From Compostibacter hankyongensis (GTDB lineage Bacteria; Bacteroidota; Bacteroidia; Chitinophagales; Chitinophagaceae): DNA of 64,000 nt. Under the pieces are notes generated by a model, which was not told the DNA's origin, searched no databases, and worked only from the letters and a program-made list of their open reading frames with translations. This document shows positions 40,708 to 49,111 of this stretch, one piece after another (the first letter of the stretch is position 1; each line of letters starts with the position of its first letter). Location of the stretch: positions 186,001-250,000 of the forward strand of contig NZ_BAABFN010000002.1 of the NCBI RefSeq assembly GCF_039541075.1. The letters run 5' to 3'. Position numbers and translations under genes: made by a program.

Positions 40708-42051
40708 TTATCCGGCCAGCTCCTGCCGGTTGCGCAGCTTGTCGGCGATCAGCCGGGTAAGCGGTTCTTTCAGCGCCGCTATGTTCAGCTTCTCCACGAT
40801 CTCCCCGGCAAAGGCGTTCATCATCAGCAGGCGGGCCTCTTCTTCCCCGATGCCGCGCGAGCGCAGGTAAAAGATGGCTTCTTCGTTCAGGTAGCCTGTG
40901 GTGGCGCCGTGGGTACAACGCACATCGTCCGCATAGATCTCGAGCTGGGGTTTGGTATTGATAGCGGCGTCGTCGGACAGGAGGATGTTTACGTTGCGCT
41001 GGTAGGCGTTTGTCTGCTGCGCATCCGGGTGCACATAGATCTTGCCGTTGAATACGCCGGTGGACTTGTCGTCCATGATGCCCTTGTACAGCTGGTCGCT
41101 GAAGCACTCGGGGCGGGCGTGATCCACGCGGGTATGGTTATCCAGGAACTGCTCGTCGTGCAGCAGGTACAGCCCGTTCAGGATGGACGAGCAGCTTTTG
41201 CCCTTCATGGAAAAGTTGAGGTTATTGCGGATAAAGGCGCCGTCCAGGGAAATAAGATGGGTATCTACCCGGCTGCCCTGCTCCTGCGACACGTGCGCGG
41301 TGCCCACATGATAATTCTGGTGGGTCTCCAGCTGCAGCTTGGTATAGTCTACCTTTGCCTGCTCTCCGGCCACGATCTCCGTAACCACGTTGGTCAGCGA
41401 GGGCTCCTCCCCTGCGGATACGAATAGCTCGACGATATTTGCGGATGCGCCGGCTTCGGCCACGATAAGGTTGCGCGGCTGTATAAAGTAAGCATCCTGT
41501 TCGCACTGGGCGACAAACCAGAGAAACAGCGGCTTGTCGAGCGTCGCACCGGCTTCCAGGTGAAGAAATGCCCCGTCGGTATGCAGGGCGGTATTCAGCG
41601 AGATAAAGCCGGTGGCGGTTTCCGCTACGGTGGCCAGATGGGTTTGCCAGGCCTTTTCTCCCGAGGCTTTGCGCAGCGGCTTCAGCGTGATGCCTTTGGC
41701 TTTTTCAGCCGGCAGGGTGCTGTAGTCGGGCATAAAGTAGCCGTTCACAAACACCATATGATACCCGTCCTCGCCGGTCAGCGGGGACAGGGGCAGGCGG
41801 CTGAATATTTCCGCGCTGAGCTCCTGCTCATCTTTTACCGGCCAGGCATAGGGTATGTCCAGTATGCGGTGTACGTCGGTATATTTCCAGTCTTCCTGCC
41901 GGGTAGTGGGGAATCCCTGCTCCTGAAAGCGGCTGAAAGCGGATTTGCGGGTCCTGGCTTCCGCAGTACCCAGTCCGCTGGTCTTTTGCAGCTCATTCCA
42001 CCAGCCTTTGGCCTGGTTATTCAGGTTCAATGCAGTTTCTATCTGGTTCAC
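40708..42051 (-). CDS. sufD: Fe-S assembly scaffold SufD
   Basis: A 447-residue SufBD-family beta-helix protein that partners SufB and SufC. The C-terminal core is typical: LNFSMKGKSCSSILNGLYLL, DNHTRVDHARPECFSDQLYKGIMDDKSTGVFNGKIYVHPDAQQTNAYQ, and CTHGATTGYLNEEAIFYLRSRGIGEEEARLLMMNAF. The Cys and His of that segment lie at the SufB interface. Spacing to sufC is 91 bases. Confidence 0.95.
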   Translation of the reverse strand: MNQIETALNLNNQAKGWWNELQKTSGLGTAEARTRKSAFSRFQEQGFPTTRQEDWKYTDVHRILDIPYAWPVKDEQELSAEIFSRLPLSPLTGEDGYHMVFVNGYFMPDYSTLPAEKAKGITLKPLRKASGEKAWQTHLATVAETATGFISLNTALHTDGAFLHLEAGATLDKPLFLWFVAQCEQDAYFIQPRNLIVAEAGASANIVELFVSAGEEPSLTNVVTEIVAGEQAKVDYTKLQLETHQNYHVGTAHVSQEQGSRVDTHLISLDGAFIRNNLNFSMKGKSCSSILNGLYLLHDEQFLDNHTRVDHARPECFSDQLYKGIMDDKSTGVFNGKIYVHPDAQQTNAYQRNVNILLSDDAAINTKPQLEIYADDVRCTHGATTGYLNEEAIFYLRSRGIGEEEARLLMMNAFAGEIVEKLNIAALKEPLTRLIADKLRNRQELAG

Positions 42052-42142
42052 CTCTTCCTGTTTTATACGTTTGATGGTATCCTGCCGCGCTGCGGCCGGT
42101 TGGCGGAGCGGATATAAAATCCGGGCAGGACGTCTCCTGTTT

Positions 42143-42904
42143 TCAGGAGATGAGGGCGTCGGCCTCCTCCTTGATCCAGTCGTAACCCCGTTCTTCCAGC
42201 TCCAGCGCCAGCTCTTTGCCGCCGGATTTTACAAAACGGCCGTTGTAAAGGACGTGTACAAAATCCGGAACGATATATTCCAGCAAACGCTGGTAGTGTG
42301 TGATGACGATGAAGGCGTTGTCTTTACTGCGCAGCTGGTTGACCCCGCCGGCCACCAGACGCAGCGCGTCGATGTCCAGTCCGGAATCGGTTTCGTCGAG
42401 GATCGCCAGGCTGGGCTCCAGCATAGCCATCTGGAAGATCTCGTTGCGCTTTTTTTCGCCGCCGGAGAATCCCTCGTTGAGGGAGCGGCTCAGCAGCGAC
42501 TGGTCTATCTTTACCAGGTCCATCTTCTGCTTCATCAGCTTCAGGAACTGTACGGCGTCCAGCGGGGCTTCGCCGCGGTATTTGCGTTTTTCGTTCACCG
42601 CCGTTCTCAGAAAGTTGGTCGTGCTGACGCCGGGTATCTCCACCGGATACTGGAAGGCCAGGAAAATGCCTTCACGCGCCCGGTCTTCGGGGGGCAGCTC
42701 CAGCAGGTCTTTATCGTTGAAGGTAACCTGTCCTCCGGTCACCTCGTAGGTATCGCGGCCCGCCAACACGGCAGAGAGGGTGCTTTTGCCCGATCCGTTC
42801 GGTCCCATGATAGCATGCACTTCACCCGGGTTCACGGTCAGGCTGATGCCTTTCAGGATTTCCTTTTCTCCGATTGCTGCTTGTAAGTTGTTAATGGCTA
42901 ACAT
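42143..42904 (-). CDS. sufC: SufC ATPase
   Basis: A 253-residue ABC-type ATPase of the SUF complex: Walker A GPNGSGKSTLSAVL, Q-loop region FLAFQYPVEIPGV, signature FSGGEKKRNEIFQMA, Walker B and D-loop LAILDETDSGLDIDALR, and the H-loop ITHYQR. All motifs are intact. Confidence 0.97.
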   Translation of the reverse strand: MLAINNLQAAIGEKEILKGISLTVNPGEVHAIMGPNGSGKSTLSAVLAGRDTYEVTGGQVTFNDKDLLELPPEDRAREGIFLAFQYPVEIPGVSTTNFLRTAVNEKRKYRGEAPLDAVQFLKLMKQKMDLVKIDQSLLSRSLNEGFSGGEKKRNEIFQMAMLEPSLAILDETDSGLDIDALRLVAGGVNQLRSKDNAFIVITHYQRLLEYIVPDFVHVLYNGRFVKSGGKELALELEERGYDWIKEEADALIS

Positions 42905-42966
42905 AATTATCGCTTGCTTCTCTGTTTTTGATTTTTGCCGGGCATGTCCTGCCCGTAAAGTTGTGC

Positions 42967-44412
42967 TTATCCCACGCTTCCTTCGAGGCTTACCGACAGC
43001 AGCTTCTGGGCTTCCACCGCAAACTCCATCGGCAGCTGGTTCAGTACTTCCCGGGCGTAGCCGTTTACGATCAGGCTGACGGCTTCCTCGGGACCGATGC
43101 CCCGCTGGTTACAGTAAAAGATCTGGTCCTCCCCGATCTTGGAGGTGGTGGCTTCGTGCTCGATCTGCGCCGTTTTGTTTTTCACCTCTATATAGGGAAA
43201 GGTATGGGCTCCGCATTTGTCGCCGATCAGCAGGGAGTCGCACTGGGTATAGTTCCGCGCTTTCTCCGCCTTTTTGCTGACCCGCACCAGCCCCCGGTAT
43301 GAATTGTTGCTCCTGCCGGCGGAAATGCCCTTGGAAACGATGCGGCTGCGGGTATTTTTACCGATATGCAGCATCTTGGTGCCGGTATCGGCCTGCTGCC
43401 GGTTGTTGGTAACGGCCACGGAGTAGAATTCGCCGTGCGAATAATCCCCTTTCAGGATCACGCTGGGGTATTTCCAGGTGATGGAGGAGCCGGTTTCCAC
43501 CTGCGTCCAGGATATCTTGGAATGGGCCCCGGCGCAGATGCCCCGTTTGGTGACAAAGTTGTAGATGCCGCCTTTTCCCTCCTTGTCGCCGGGATACCAG
43601 TTCTGCACGGTGGAATATTTCACCTCGGCCTGCTCCAGCGCCACGATCTCCACCACGGCGGCATGCAGCTGATTCTCGTCCCGCATCGGGGCGGTACAGC
43701 CTTCCAGATAGCTCACATAGGCGCCTTCGTCGGCGATGATGAGGGTCCGCTCAAACTGGCCGGTATTTTCGGCATTGATGCGGAAGTAGGTGGACAGCTC
43801 CATGGGGCAGCGCACCCCTTTGGGGATGTATACAAAAGAGCCGTCCGAGAACACCGCGGCATTCAGGGCGGCAAAGAAATTATCAGAATACGGCACTACC
43901 GACCCCAGGTATTTCCTGACCAGGTCGGGGTGCTCTTTTACCGCCTCGCTTACCGAGCAGAAGATCACCCCCGCTTCCTTCAGCTTTTCCTTAAAGGTGG
44001 TGGCGATGGAAACGGAGTCAAATACCGCGTCCACAGCCACGCCGGAAAGCCTTTTCTGCTCGTCCAGGGAAATGCCCAGCTTTTCGAACGTGGCCCTCAG
44101 CTCGGGGTCCACCTCGTCCATGCTGCTGAGCTTGGGCTTCTTCTTCGGGGCGGCATAATAGGATATCTGCTGGTAGTCCACCGGGGGATAATGGATGTTC
44201 GCCCAGGAGGGCTCTTCCATTTTCAACCAGTGCCGGAAGGCTTTCAGTCGCCACTCCAGCATAAAGGCCGGCTCTCCTTTTTTCTCCGAAATAAAGCGAA
44301 TGGTATCCTCATTCAGCCCGAGGGGTGCACGCTCCATTTCGATGGAGGTGGTGAACCCGTATTTGTACTCGGACTGCGTGATTTCGTCTAATATGGTCTG
44401 CTGTTCGCTCAT
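42967..44412 (-). CDS. sufB: Fe-S assembly scaffold SufB
   Basis: A 481-residue SufBD-family scaffold: YKYGFTTSIEMERAPLGLNEDTIRFIS at the N-terminus, VVPYSDNFFAALNAAVFSDGSFVYIPKGVRCPMELSTYFRIN, LEGCTAPMRDENQLHAAVVEI, QNWYPGDKEGKGGIYNFVTKRG and CDSLLIGDKCGAHTFPYIEVKN. This is full length and the first gene of the sufBCDSE-sufT operon. No SufR- or IscR-type regulator gene lies next to it. Confidence 0.97.
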   Translation of the reverse strand: MSEQQTILDEITQSEYKYGFTTSIEMERAPLGLNEDTIRFISEKKGEPAFMLEWRLKAFRHWLKMEEPSWANIHYPPVDYQQISYYAAPKKKPKLSSMDEVDPELRATFEKLGISLDEQKRLSGVAVDAVFDSVSIATTFKEKLKEAGVIFCSVSEAVKEHPDLVRKYLGSVVPYSDNFFAALNAAVFSDGSFVYIPKGVRCPMELSTYFRINAENTGQFERTLIIADEGAYVSYLEGCTAPMRDENQLHAAVVEIVALEQAEVKYSTVQNWYPGDKEGKGGIYNFVTKRGICAGAHSKISWTQVETGSSITWKYPSVILKGDYSHGEFYSVAVTNNRQQADTGTKMLHIGKNTRSRIVSKGISAGRSNNSYRGLVRVSKKAEKARNYTQCDSLLIGDKCGAHTFPYIEVKNKTAQIEHEATTSKIGEDQIFYCNQRGIGPEEAVSLIVNGYAREVLNQLPMEFAVEAQKLLSVSLEGSVG

Positions 44413-44707
44413 GGTGCAAATTTACCGCTATTTTAGCTTTATTACTACTACAAACCATCCGTAACTTTGTTTTTTTGAAAATATTACCGGATCGGATCAG
44501 GGAATTTCCCGCTTGCGAAAACAGGAAAACGGTTTTTTGCAAAAAACGGGTTGCCCGGAGATCGAGCGCGGGCTTCCTCCACGCCTGTCTGCCGGCCAGC
44601 CGGGTCCTGACTACCGGATCAAAGCGGCCGGTATGTCGCCGGGACGCCCGGCCGGCATCTTTGGGTGGAATCCGCCGCCTCCGGTAATCGGACAATTATT
44701 TAATGTT

Positions 44708-45262
44708 ATGGCAAAAAATACTGATTTACAATATATAAGATCGCTTATTTTAAAGGAACACTCCAGGAGAAATATGCTGGAGATCGTGGATTATATCGGA
44801 AGCGACCCCTCCCGGTTTGAGGCACTGGTGCAGCTGTTGCTGGCCGGGGAGTACCGGATAACCCAACGCGGAGCCTGGCCCCTGAGCTATTGTATACGGG
44901 CGCACCCGGAGCTGATCCGGAAGCACTTGTCTCATCTTGTAGTAAAACTCGAAACATCGGATAACAATGCTTTGATCCGCAATATATTAAGATTTTTAAA
45001 AGATGTGGATATCCCGGCTTCGGAAAGCGGGCAGGTGATGACGGTGTGTTTCGATCTGGTGCAGGACCCGGCCGCGCCGGCGGCCCACCGGGCCTTTGCG
45101 CTCAGCATACTGGGCCGGCTGGCGGAGCATTATCCGGACATCCGGGAAGAAATCCGGCTTTGCATCGAAGATCAGCTTCCTTACGCCAAACCCTCTTTCC
45201 GCAGTACGGCAAGGCGGGTGCTGGCATCCTTCTCCGGGGGAAAGAAGTCCCGGAAAAAATAA
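44708..45262 (+). CDS. HEAT-like helical repeat protein of unknown function
   Basis: A 184-residue all-alpha protein: DLQYIRSLILKEHSRRNMLEIVDYIGSDPSRFEALVQLLLAG, WPLSYCIRAHPELIRKHLSHLV, ALIRNILRFLKDVDIPASESGQVMTVCFDLV and VAHRAFALSILGRLAEHYPDIREEIRL-like helices. Paired helices of about 35-40 residues suggest a HEAT/ARM-like solenoid, a protein-binding scaffold. The start at 44708 is chosen because upstream in-frame sequence is GC-rich and lacks helices. The very basic C-terminus (GGKKSRKK) is notable. It is divergent from sufB and convergent with serA. Confidence 0.75.
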   Translation: MAKNTDLQYIRSLILKEHSRRNMLEIVDYIGSDPSRFEALVQLLLAGEYRITQRGAWPLSYCIRAHPELIRKHLSHLVVKLETSDNNALIRNILRFLKDVDIPASESGQVMTVCFDLVQDPAAPAAHRAFALSILGRLAEHYPDIREEIRLCIEDQLPYAKPSFRSTARRVLASFSGGKKSRKK

Positions 45263-45269
45263 GAGACGC

Positions 45270-46508
45270 TCAGTACAGCAATCTCGTCTTGACGGTACCC
45301 TTGACGTTTTTCAGCAGGTCGAAGGCCTGCCCGGAGAGCCGGCTGTCCACATCAAGCACCACATAGCCGATCCGCTCATTGGTTTTCAGATACTGTCCCA
45401 GCACGTTGATGTGCTTTTTGGACAGCAGCGCATTGATCTCGGAGAGCACCCCGGGTATGTTGTCGTGAATATGCAGCAGGCGGTGGGTATTTTCCTGGAT
45501 GGGCACGCTGAGATCGGGTACGGTATGGGAGCCGAAGCTGGTGCCGGTTTCAAGGTATTGCAGCAGCTTGTTACCCACGTCCTCCCCGATATTGTACTGG
45601 GCCTCCTCGGTGGAGCCCCCGATATGCGGGGTAAGGATCACGTTGGGCAGCTGCTGCAGCGGGGTGGAAAATGATCCTCCGCTTTTCTCGGGCTCCTCGG
45701 GGAAAACGTCGATGGCCGCTCCCGAGAGCGATCCGTTTTCCAGGAAGGTCTTCAGGGCCGGCAGGTCCACTACATCCCCGCGCGAATAGTTGAGCAGGAT
45801 AGCGCCTTTTTTGACCTGCTTGAGGGTGGTCTTGTTGATGATATTCCGGGTAGAGGCCAGTCCCGGTACATGCAGGGTGATGATATCCGAAGCGCCCAGC
45901 AGCTCTTTGAGGGTCTTTTTCTGCTCGGCATTGCCCATGGGCAGCTTCCGGACCACATCGTAATAAATGACATGCATGCCCAGGGCCTCCGCCAGCACGC
46001 TCACCTGGCTGCCGATATTGCCGTAGCCGATGATGCCCAGCGTTTTTCCGCGAAGCTCGTAGCTGCCCGCAGATTCCTTATACCATAAGCCCTCATGGGC
46101 GGCTTTGTTTTTGTCCGGGATGCGGCGGATCAGCATCACGGAAAGGCCCATGATAAGCTCCGCTACGGAACGCGTGTTGGAATAGGGCGCGTTGAACACC
46201 GCTACCCCCCTGCCGGTGGCCGCTTTCAGGTCCACCTGGTTGGTGCCGATACAGAAACAGCCGATGGCCTGCAGCTTGCGGGCGGCCTTCAGCACTTTTT
46301 CGGTAATATGGGTTTTGGAGCGGATGCCCAGCAGGTGCACATCCTTGATTTCGCGGATCAGCTCCTCTTCGCTGAGGGCTTTGGGGATCCTGACCACGTC
46401 GGGATATCCCGCCGTCTTAAAAATGGATGCAGCTGCGTCGCTGATCTTTTCAAGCAATAATATTTTGATCTTTTCTTTGGGGTAGCTGGTATGTTCTTTT
46501 TGGCCCAT
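45270..46508 (-). CDS. serA: D-3-phosphoglycerate dehydrogenase
   Basis: A 412-residue NAD-dependent enzyme catalysing the first step of serine synthesis. It shows the substrate-domain motif LGIRSKTHITEKVL and IGCFCIGTNQVDL, the NAD loop GIIGYGNIGSQVS, the active-site triad (SRGDVVDLPAL with Arg, FPEEPE with Glu, TPHIGGSTEEAQ with His), and a C-terminal ACT domain (IHDNIPGVLSEINALLSKKHINVLGQYL) for serine feedback. Layout equals the E. coli SerA type. Confidence 0.96.
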   Translation of the reverse strand: MGQKEHTSYPKEKIKILLLEKISDAAASIFKTAGYPDVVRIPKALSEEELIREIKDVHLLGIRSKTHITEKVLKAARKLQAIGCFCIGTNQVDLKAATGRGVAVFNAPYSNTRSVAELIMGLSVMLIRRIPDKNKAAHEGLWYKESAGSYELRGKTLGIIGYGNIGSQVSVLAEALGMHVIYYDVVRKLPMGNAEQKKTLKELLGASDIITLHVPGLASTRNIINKTTLKQVKKGAILLNYSRGDVVDLPALKTFLENGSLSGAAIDVFPEEPEKSGGSFSTPLQQLPNVILTPHIGGSTEEAQYNIGEDVGNKLLQYLETGTSFGSHTVPDLSVPIQENTHRLLHIHDNIPGVLSEINALLSKKHINVLGQYLKTNERIGYVVLDVDSRLSGQAFDLLKNVKGTVKTRLLY

Positions 46509-46686
46509 TTATTGTTTATTTACGCTAACAGAACGGAAAATCCTGTGCAAAGATAGCGTGGGATTAGATATCCTTATAGCGACAGCTCAAAATTTTGAAC
46601 TTTTTTAAAAGGTGTTTGCGCTATCTTCGCGACTTTAACGGATTCTCCCGCACCTGCGAATTCCGTTTAAGAAGCCTGTTTTGACA

Positions 46687-47892
46687 ATGAGAAGCATATT
46701 ATTTCTACTGATTATAGCTTTCCCCGTATTGCTGATGTCTGCCTGCCAGTCCGGTGTAAGCCGGGAAGCCGGCCACCACCCCGGAAGAGAAGCCGAAGCA
46801 GAAGAGGCGTTCTATCATATTCCCACCCGCAAGGAAAAAAGAAGTATCCTGAATGCTGACGATACCAAGGAAATGGTACGGGGCCTGGATGACTTTTTTG
46901 ACCATAAGCTGGGTCGTAATTTCAATGGCGCCATGCTGGTGGCTCGTAAAGGGGTGGTCATTTTTGAAAAATACAAGGGCTACGGCGATTTCTCCCGTAA
47001 GTCGCCCGTGAACAGCCATACCACCTTTCAGCTGGCCTCCACCTCAAAGCCCTTTACGGCCATGGGCATACTCTGGCTTCAGGAGCAGGGCAAGCTGAAG
47101 ATCACGGACTCGGTGCAAAAATATTTTCCCGGCTTCGCCTATCCCGGGGTGACCCTCAAAACCCTGCTCAACCATCGCAGCGGCCTGCCCAATTATCTTT
47201 ATTTCAGCGACGATCTCTGGAAAGACCGCTCCCGGCTGATGACCAACCAGGACGTGGTGGACCTGATGGTAAAACACCATCCCCGCCGGCAGTACCCGCC
47301 GGACACCCATTTCAGCTACTGCAATACCAACTACATTATCCTGGCCGCCATCATCGAGCAGGTCAGCGGAAAAAGCCTGGGCGCCTTTCTCAAGGCTACC
47401 TTCTTCGATCCCCTGGGCATGAAGGATACCTATGTATATAATCCCAATACGGACCCGCTGAATCCCATGCAAAGCCTCAGCTACGATTACCGGGCGGTAC
47501 CCATTGCCAACGAATGCTTCGACGGCGTGGTGGGGGATAAAAACGTATACAGCACGGTCAACGACCTGCTGAAATGGGACCAGGCGCTCTACGGGGGAAA
47601 GCTGTTTTCCGACGCTACCCTCGAAGCGGCCTTCACCCCATACAGCAACGAGCATCCCGGCATCCGGAACTACGGCCTGGGATGGCGGCTGCTGGTGTAC
47701 CCGGACAGCCTCAAGATGGTGTATCACAACGGCTGGTGGCATGGCAACACCTCCGTATTCTATCGCTTTATCAAAGACTCCACTACGCTGATCATCCTCA
47801 GCAACCGGTATAACAAGCTCGTTTACCAGGTCAAGCCGCTTTGGGATATCCTGCATGAAGGGGAAGGCGCCGCCTATGCGGGCGACGATTAG
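46687..47892 (+). CDS. Beta-lactamase/PBP-fold serine hydrolase lipoprotein
   Basis: A 401-residue lipoprotein with the class C beta-lactamase fold. The lipobox is LLMSAC in the signal peptide of the chosen start ATG 46687. Nucleophile motif STSKPF (Ser-x-x-Lys) is followed by the YCNTNY (Tyr-x-Asn) element, and the end has YHNGWWHGNT replacing KTG by a His-x-Gly motif, as in esterase or peptidase EstB/PBP4* types. Not likely a resistance gene; more likely a peptidase or esterase. Confidence 0.92.
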   Translation: MRSILFLLIIAFPVLLMSACQSGVSREAGHHPGREAEAEEAFYHIPTRKEKRSILNADDTKEMVRGLDDFFDHKLGRNFNGAMLVARKGVVIFEKYKGYGDFSRKSPVNSHTTFQLASTSKPFTAMGILWLQEQGKLKITDSVQKYFPGFAYPGVTLKTLLNHRSGLPNYLYFSDDLWKDRSRLMTNQDVVDLMVKHHPRRQYPPDTHFSYCNTNYIILAAIIEQVSGKSLGAFLKATFFDPLGMKDTYVYNPNTDPLNPMQSLSYDYRAVPIANECFDGVVGDKNVYSTVNDLLKWDQALYGGKLFSDATLEAAFTPYSNEHPGIRNYGLGWRLLVYPDSLKMVYHNGWWHGNTSVFYRFIKDSTTLIILSNRYNKLVYQVKPLWDILHEGEGAAYAGDD

Positions 47893-47916
47893 CAAAATTT
47901 CATCGCTGATACAATA

Positions 47917-48954
47917 CTAACAGGGACTGTGCTTGTGATCGGGCAGCAGGTTTTCCCGGGTCCAGGTGATCCTGTTTTCAAAGGGGAATGACCGTACCGG
48001 GCATTCTTCCAGTATACAGTGCCTGCAGCAGGCCGGCACGCAGGGATCGCTGTGGATAAAGAACTCGGTTTCGCTTTGCGGGAAATGTTTGTCGATCAGC
48101 GCGGCCACCGCCTTCAGCTCCTGGTGGGCCTGGTTCAGATCATAATAATAAGGCAGCGTCAGGTGGCAGTCGATATGATAGTTATTGCCGTATTGCTGTA
48201 TACGCATATTGTGTATATCGATCCACTGCCGGCGGCGGTTGGCGGAAAGCACTGCGATCACCTCGTCCATCATCTGCCGGTCCGTTTCATCCATCAGCCC
48301 CGACACCGCCCGCCGTATCAGCTTGTACCCCTTGCGCAGGATCAGCACGGCCAGAATCACCGAAGCCAGCGGGTCGACCCAGTGCCAGCCGGTAAACCGG
48401 ATGACCAGCAGGGCGATGATCAGCGCGAAGCTGGACCAGGCGTCGGTCAGGATATGCTGTCCGTTGCCCCCGATGGTGATGGAGGGCAGTGCTTTTCCCG
48501 AACGGATCAGGAACAGTCCCAACAGCAGGTTCACCACGCCGGTGGAGCCCACCCAGAAGATACCCGTGCCGATGCGTTGCAGGGCATGGGGGAAAATAAA
48601 GTACTGAATGGCCTTGTAGAGGATCAGGCAGCCGGCTACCGAGATCATGGCCCCTTCAAAGCCGATAGAGAAAAATTCCACCTTGCCGTGTCCGTAAGGG
48701 TGGTTTTCATCGCGCGGCCGCGACGTCAACCATACGCTGTACAGGGCAAAAGCGCCCGCTACCACATTGATGATGGATTCCAGCGCATCGGACAGGATAG
48801 CCACGGAATGCGTGGTGACCCAGGCCAGGAATTTTACGGCCGTAAGCAGCACGCTTACCGCGAGGGAGATGAAGATTATCCGGATCTCTTTCCTTTTCAA
48901 AACATGGTTTTGCACGTCAAAAAAGCTGTTCCGGCTGCGCAAGGCAGCCGCCAA
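47917..48954 (-). CDS. Cation diffusion facilitator transporter
   Basis: A 345-residue CDF metal/proton antiporter with about six membrane helices: IIFISLAVSVLLTAVKFLAWV, SVAILSDALESIINVVAGAFALY (metal-site Asp), the HPYGHGKVEF loop, MISVAGCLILYKAI, ILTDAWSSFALIIALLV (second Asp), and a cytosolic dimerisation domain with MDETDRQMMDEVIAVLSA. The C-terminal tail carries a Cys-rich stretch (CVPACCRHCILEECPV), an unusual extra that may bind metal. Probable zinc, manganese or iron export; ion not certain. Confidence 0.94.
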   Translation of the reverse strand: MAAALRSRNSFFDVQNHVLKRKEIRIIFISLAVSVLLTAVKFLAWVTTHSVAILSDALESIINVVAGAFALYSVWLTSRPRDENHPYGHGKVEFFSIGFEGAMISVAGCLILYKAIQYFIFPHALQRIGTGIFWVGSTGVVNLLLGLFLIRSGKALPSITIGGNGQHILTDAWSSFALIIALLVIRFTGWHWVDPLASVILAVLILRKGYKLIRRAVSGLMDETDRQMMDEVIAVLSANRRRQWIDIHNMRIQQYGNNYHIDCHLTLPYYYDLNQAHQELKAVAALIDKHFPQSETEFFIHSDPCVPACCRHCILEECPVRSFPFENRITWTRENLLPDHKHSPC

Positions 48955-49058
48955 GACCGTTCAAAATTAACCATTGCACCGGCAAGCGCAAAATATAACC
49001 TCGGGGCGCAAATGCTGCGGCCAGCCCGTAAAGACGGGAAATATTCAAACTTCATTTA

Positions 49059-49066
49059 TATTTTTG
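49059..49066 (+). promoter_or_regulatory. -7 promoter element of the NarL-type sensor gene
   Basis: TATTTTTG matches TAnnTTTG exactly, 45 bases before the start codon. A -33 TTG is not visible; upstream lies a 5-bp dyad CCCGT-N4-ACGGG. Confidence 0.45.
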
Positions 49067-49111
49067 TGCGACCGTGCTATCCATCTCTCCCGTAGCCTAA
49101 AATAAAAACAG

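Noticed and set aside
44417..44424. TAAATTTG on the minus strand before sufB
   Set aside because: Matches the -7 consensus but is only 4 bases from the start codon and the upstream TTG is 26 bases away, outside usual spacing.
44532..44547. Perfect palindrome GTTTTTTGCAAAAAAC upstream of the HEAT-like gene
   Set aside because: AT-run palindromes of this size arise easily and it is far from either start; not enough to call an operator.
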